NCBI GenBank assembly: GCA_032622095.1 | Contig: CP136065.1 | Location: 110,899,195 to 110,963,194, forward strand | Origin: Siphonodentalium dalli | Lineage: Eukaryota > Mollusca > Scaphopoda > Gadilida > Siphonodentaliidae | Direction of reading: 5' to 3' | DNA: 64,000 nt | Shown here: positions 59,669 to 64,000 of the stretch, piece by piece | Layout of the letters: the number at the start of each line of letters is the position of its first letter | Position numbering within the stretch: the first letter of the stretch is position 1 | Program-made: the position numbers and the translations under genes | The notes under the pieces: model-generated | Seen by the model: the letters and a program-made list of their open reading frames with translations, nothing else | What the model was told of the DNA's origin: nothing | The model's database searches: none

Positions 59669-61393
59669 CTAGGGGGTTGCCCGTCACAAAATGGCGGGTA
59701 TATAAATGTTCTTTGTTATTTTCTAGTTATCGCGTTCATGGACACATGTAATGGTCATGCTTATCTTTTTTGTTACTGGATGCGCGTTGGAACACTTTAT
59801 TTTACTAAAACTATTTCTACATACCCAGTCCACATATACGCATGCACATATTGAACGTAACACAATCAGTATATTATTTAAATGCTACAATGACCCAACT
59901 GAAACATACTCAATTCAGGAACCTTCATTCGGGAGCTTGCTTCACGTTTTGAACGGACCCCCTTTGTAACCTGTATTCAGCATGCCGCCTAATGAGCACA
60001 TCACGCCTGCACTGCGCGGCCCATTTGTATGAACACTTCATTTCAATAAAACTGTATTTTTACCCCCCACCCCCATCTCCCCAACCCATGTATATGCATG
60101 CACATATGGAACGGAACAATCAAAAATAGTTTACTTTATCTATACTGAAACAGGCTAAATTCGGGAGACTTTATTTAGCGGGGGAAGGGCCTACAGCCCC
60201 TTTCTGCGCTTCGCGCACATTATATGATCTTAAACTGCGTGAGCTTCGCGCAGATATAGGGAGCTTGCAGCACATTTTAAACGGACCCCTTTGGAACCTG
60301 TATTCAGCATGCAGCCTAATGATCACACGCCCTGCACTACGCGGCCCATTTGTATGTTTCAATCAAACTGTAATTTAGCCCCCACCATCATCTCCCCAAC
60401 CACGTATATGCATGCACATATGGAACGTAACAATCAAGATATTTTACTTTATCTATAGGGCCTACTGACTGAAACAGGCTCTATTCGGAACCTTTATTTA
60501 GCGGGGGAGGGGTCTGCATCCCCTTAGTGAGCTTCGTGCACATTATATTAATTTAAACTGCGTGCGCTTCGCGCATTGTGATCTTTTAAACATTTATTCT
60601 TTTATCAGATTTGCACTCAACCGAAAGATTAAAAGAAAATTAATTAGCGTCGCAGTATTGTTTACACTGTAGGCCCTATTATTAGGCCTGTCCCGGGAAT
60701 GTGATTTTTCTAACTCAGTTTGGCGAAGTTACTGAGTTCACGGTACCCACTGGCGGGAGGCCAGACTGTCCATTCGCCATCTTCCGTGTATACCGCGGTA
60801 TACTCCTTCGATACTACATTCAAGGCACAACTTTCGTATCAAAGACAGCATTATTTACTTATGTTTAAATCCAACTGGCAAATTAAAAATACCATATTAG
60901 CACCCATGCCCAACGACGAACGTTGAGTCTTGACTCTGCACCCCACTACATCCACCCATTCCCAACGACGGTAGAACGTTCGAGTCTCGACTACACCCCA
61001 CTATACATGCACTTCCGCGACAAAATCAACATTCGTTATCTTAATTCACAATGAACCTGAACTGACACCTTAATTTAGCGCTTATTTCCAAAGTAATTGT
61101 TGTACTGCGTTCGACGTCAATGACGTCATTTGGACAAACGTCATAAGAAATAGTGTCTACTTGAGTGCAGATACTGCATTTGGGGACCATGTTAGATCTC
61201 AGGTTTGCTTGGACCAATCGGCGTGAAATTTGGTGAGTCACCTTTTATGACACACTATAGTCCGTGGTACAAATTTGGGCCACATTGGACGAATGGTTAA
61301 ACAGTTATAAACGCGCCAAAAGCGTGACCGAGTTATACACACACAGATACACACACACACACACACACAGACGACGGGTTTTATATATATAGA
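59669..61393 (-). mobile_element. Tandem Helitron array, unit 5 (1725 bp)
   Basis: More diverged than its neighbours. It begins with a mutated hairpin arm (TGGCGGG) and shares with unit 1 the GGCGGGAGGCCAGACTGTCC variant. A TA pair (61394-61395) separates it from unit 6. Confidence 0.85.
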
Positions 61394-61395
61394 TA

Positions 61396-63128
61396 CTAGG
61401 GGGTTGCCCGTCACAAAATGACGGGTATATAATTTTTCTTTGTTATTTTCTAGTGTCCGCGTTCATGGACACATGAAATTGTCATGTTTCTCCTTTTTGT
61501 TACTGGATGCGCATTGCAACACTTTATTTCACTAAAACTGTATTTCTACACACCCAGTCCACATATATATGCGCAACGAAACAAAATCAGTATATTATTT
61601 AAATACTATGCAACAACTGAAACATACTCAATTCAGGAGCCTACATTCGGAAGCTTGCTGCATATTTTGAACGGACCCCCTTTGGAACCTGTATTCAGCA
61701 TGCCGCCTAATGATCACACGCCTGCACTGCGCGGCCCGTTTGTATGAACACTTTATTTCAATAAAACTGTATTTTTACCCCCACCCCCATCTCCCCGACC
61801 CATGTATATGCATGCACATATGGAACGCAACAATCAAAATATTTTACTTTATCTATACTAACTGAAACAGGCTCAATTCGGAATCTTTATTTAGAGGGAG
61901 GAGCCTATGTACAGCCCCTTTCTGCGCTTCGCGCACATTATATGATCTTAAACTGCGTGAGCTTCGCGCACATAAATAGGGAGCTTGCAGCACATTTTAA
62001 ACGGACCCTGTATTCAACATGCAGCCTATTGATCACACGCCCTGCACTGCGTGGCCCATTTGTATGAACACTTTATTTCAATAAAACTGTATTTTTGCCC
62101 CCACCATCATCTCCCCAACCCACGTATATGCATGCACATATATGGAACGCAACAATCGAGATATTTTACTTAATCTATACTGACTGAAACAGGCTCAATT
62201 CTGAACCTTTATTTAGCGGGGTAGGGGCCTGCAGCCCCTTTATGAGCTTCGCGCACATTATATGAATTTAAAACGCGTGCGCTTCGCGCATTGTGATCTT
62301 TTAAACATTTATTCTTGTATCAGATTTGCACTCAACCGAAAGATTAAAAGAGCATTAATTAGCGTCGGCATTATTGTTTACACTGTAGGCCCTATTATTA
62401 GGCCTGTCCCGGGAATGTGCTTTTTCCAACTGAGTTCCGGCGAATTTACTGAGTTTACGGTACCCACTGGGTACCGCCTACCCACGTTTTTTCCGGTACT
62501 CCTTCGATTCCACACTCAATGCACAACTTTCGTATCAAAGACAGCATTCTTTACTTGTGTTCAAACCCAACTGGCAAATTAAAATACCATATTAGCACCC
62601 ATTCCCAACGACGAACGTTCGAGTCTTGGCTCTGCAAACCACTACATCCACCCATTCCCAACGACGGTAGAACGTTCGAGTTTTGACTCTACACCCCACT
62701 ATACATGCACTTCCGCGACAAAATCAACATTCGTTACCTAAATTCACACTGAACCTGAACTGACACATTAATTTCCAACAACGCTTTGGTAGAGCGCATG
62801 GAAGTTTCGCCTACAATAGCAAAGCAAGTATTGGTTTGTGTTCGACGTCAATGACATCATTTCGACAAACGTCATAATAAATAGTGTCTACTTGAGTGCA
62901 AATGCTGCATTTGGGGACCATGTTAGATCTCAGGTTTGCTTCAACCAATCGGCGTGAAATTTGGTGAGTCACCTTTTATGACACACTATAGGTCGGGGTA
63001 CAAATTTGGGCCACATAGGACGCATGGTTGAAAAGTTATAAACGCGCCAAAAGCGTGACCGAGTTATACACACACACACAGACAGATACACACACACACA
63101 CACAGACGACGGGTTTTATATATATAGA
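61396..63128 (-). mobile_element. Tandem Helitron array, unit 6 (1733 bp)
   Basis: Near-identical to unit 4 across its length, although unit 5 lies between them. Ends TATATATATAGA before the CTAG of unit 7 with no spacer. Confidence 0.85.
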
Positions 63129-64000
63129 CTAGGGGGTCGCCCGTCACCAAATGACGGGTATATAAATTGTCTTTGTTATTGTCTAGTGTCCGCGTTCATG
63201 GACACATGGAATGGTCATGCCTCTCCCTTTTGTTACCGGATGCGCGTTGGAACACTTTATTTCACTAAAAACTGTATATATACACACCCAGTCCACATAT
63301 TCGCATGCACATATTGAACGAAACAAAATCAGTATATTATTTAAATACTATGCACCAACTGAAACATACTCAATTCAGGAGCCTACATTCGGGAGCTTGC
63401 TGCACATTTTGAACGGACCCCCTTTGGAACCTGTATTCAGCATGCCGCCTAATGATCACACGCCTGCACTGCGCGGCCCGTTTGTATGAACACTTTATTT
63501 CAATAAAACTGTATTTTTACTCCCACCCCCATCTCCCCAACCAACGTATATGCATGCACATATGGAACGCAACAATCAAAATATTTTACTTTATCTATAC
63601 TAACTGAAACAGGCTCAATTCGGAATCTTTATTTAGAGGGGAGGGGCCTACAGCCCCTTTCTGCGCTTCGCGCACATTATATGATCTTAAACTGCGTGAG
63701 CTAATTCGCGCACATATATGGAGCTTGCAGCACATTTTAAACGGACCCTGTATTCAACATGCAGCCTATTGATCACACGCCCTGCACTGCCTGACCCATT
63801 TGTATGAACACTTTATTTCAATAAAACTGTATTTTTGCCCCCACCATCATCTCCCCAACCAACGTATATGCATGCACATATATGGAACGCAACAATCAAG
63901 ATATTTTACTTAATCTATACTAACTTAAACAGGCTCAATTCGGAACCTTTATTTAGCGGGGGATGGGCCTGCAGCCCCTTTGTGAGCTTCGCGCACATTA
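63129..64000 (-). mobile_element. Tandem Helitron array, unit 7 (partial)
   Basis: The first 872 bases of another unit, with one change in the end (CTAGGGGGTCG), cut by the window edge. It carries the GCATGCACATATTGAACG variant of the odd-numbered units. Confidence 0.85.

Noticed and set aside
52888-63489. Recurring frames of 60-154 codons with the same translation
   Set aside because: They arise from repeated Helitron units. Frames break by small indels between units, and no Rep or helicase motif is present.
52743-64000. CRISPR array or LTR retrotransposon as the cause of the repeats
   Set aside because: Units of 1.7 kb with a hairpin-CTAG and a TC end do not fit either. No LTR ends (TG...CA), primer site or polyprotein is seen.

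Overview
The window is eukaryotic nuclear DNA, most likely from a marine invertebrate animal. It is AT-rich and gene-poor, with spliced genes, long introns and a dense mix of LINEs, TIR transposons and Helitrons. It carries a transgelin gene and a LINE with a 2A-like motif, a combination known from molluscs, echinoderms and cephalochordates. I cannot name the species or choose between lophotrochozoan and deuterostome. No prokaryotic feature is present. Many short open frames are chance frames in repeats.

Host genes. (1) A complete transgelin/calponin-family gene lies on the minus strand at 18830-28675. It has five coding exons that splice in frame to about 192 residues, with a calponin-homology domain and one C-terminal calponin-like repeat. 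Its introns hold many transposon relics. (2) The 3' end of an unnamed gene lies on the plus strand at 14097-16051. Two Ser/Thr-rich phase-1 exons and a terminal PAN/apple-like exon are visible, followed by AATAAA. The exon pair has been duplicated in tandem, and the first PAN-like exon is decayed. (3) An SGNH-hydrolase-like fragment lies on the minus strand near 8363-8790, probably from a mobile element.

Layout. 1-7.8 kb: mostly empty, with two small TIR elements, a decayed LINE carrying a 2A-like motif (4.06-4.78 kb) and a CT microsatellite. 7.8-12.6 kb: five plus-strand Helitrons of two families, partly in head-to-tail tandem, bracketed by copies of a 0.4-kb repeat. 12.9-13.6 kb: a fold-back element. 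14.1-16.1 kb: the PAN-like gene. 18.8-28.7 kb: transgelin. 28.8-29.4 kb: a 5'-truncated Helitron next to the transgelin 5' exon. 29.4-42.9 kb: mostly nothing recognisable, with hAT-like non-autonomous elements that have clear 7-8 bp target-site duplications. 42.9-52.74 kb: a nested set. A CR1/L2-like LINE (coiled-coil ORF1, then APE endonuclease) was split by an L1/Tx1-like LINE. That LINE was in turn split by a PIF/Harbinger-like element and a 1.33-kb fold-back element, and it carries a 217-bp palindrome inside its reverse transcriptase. 52.74-64.0 kb: a tandem array of six full and one partial minus-strand Helitrons of about 1.7 kb, inserted into the outer LINE and running off the window.

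The most distinctive signal is the Helitron organisation. In three families, copies abut with the 3' CTAG of one joined directly, or with a TA, to the 5' TC of the next. The large array also shows an alternating unit pattern resembling a young satellite with higher-order structure.
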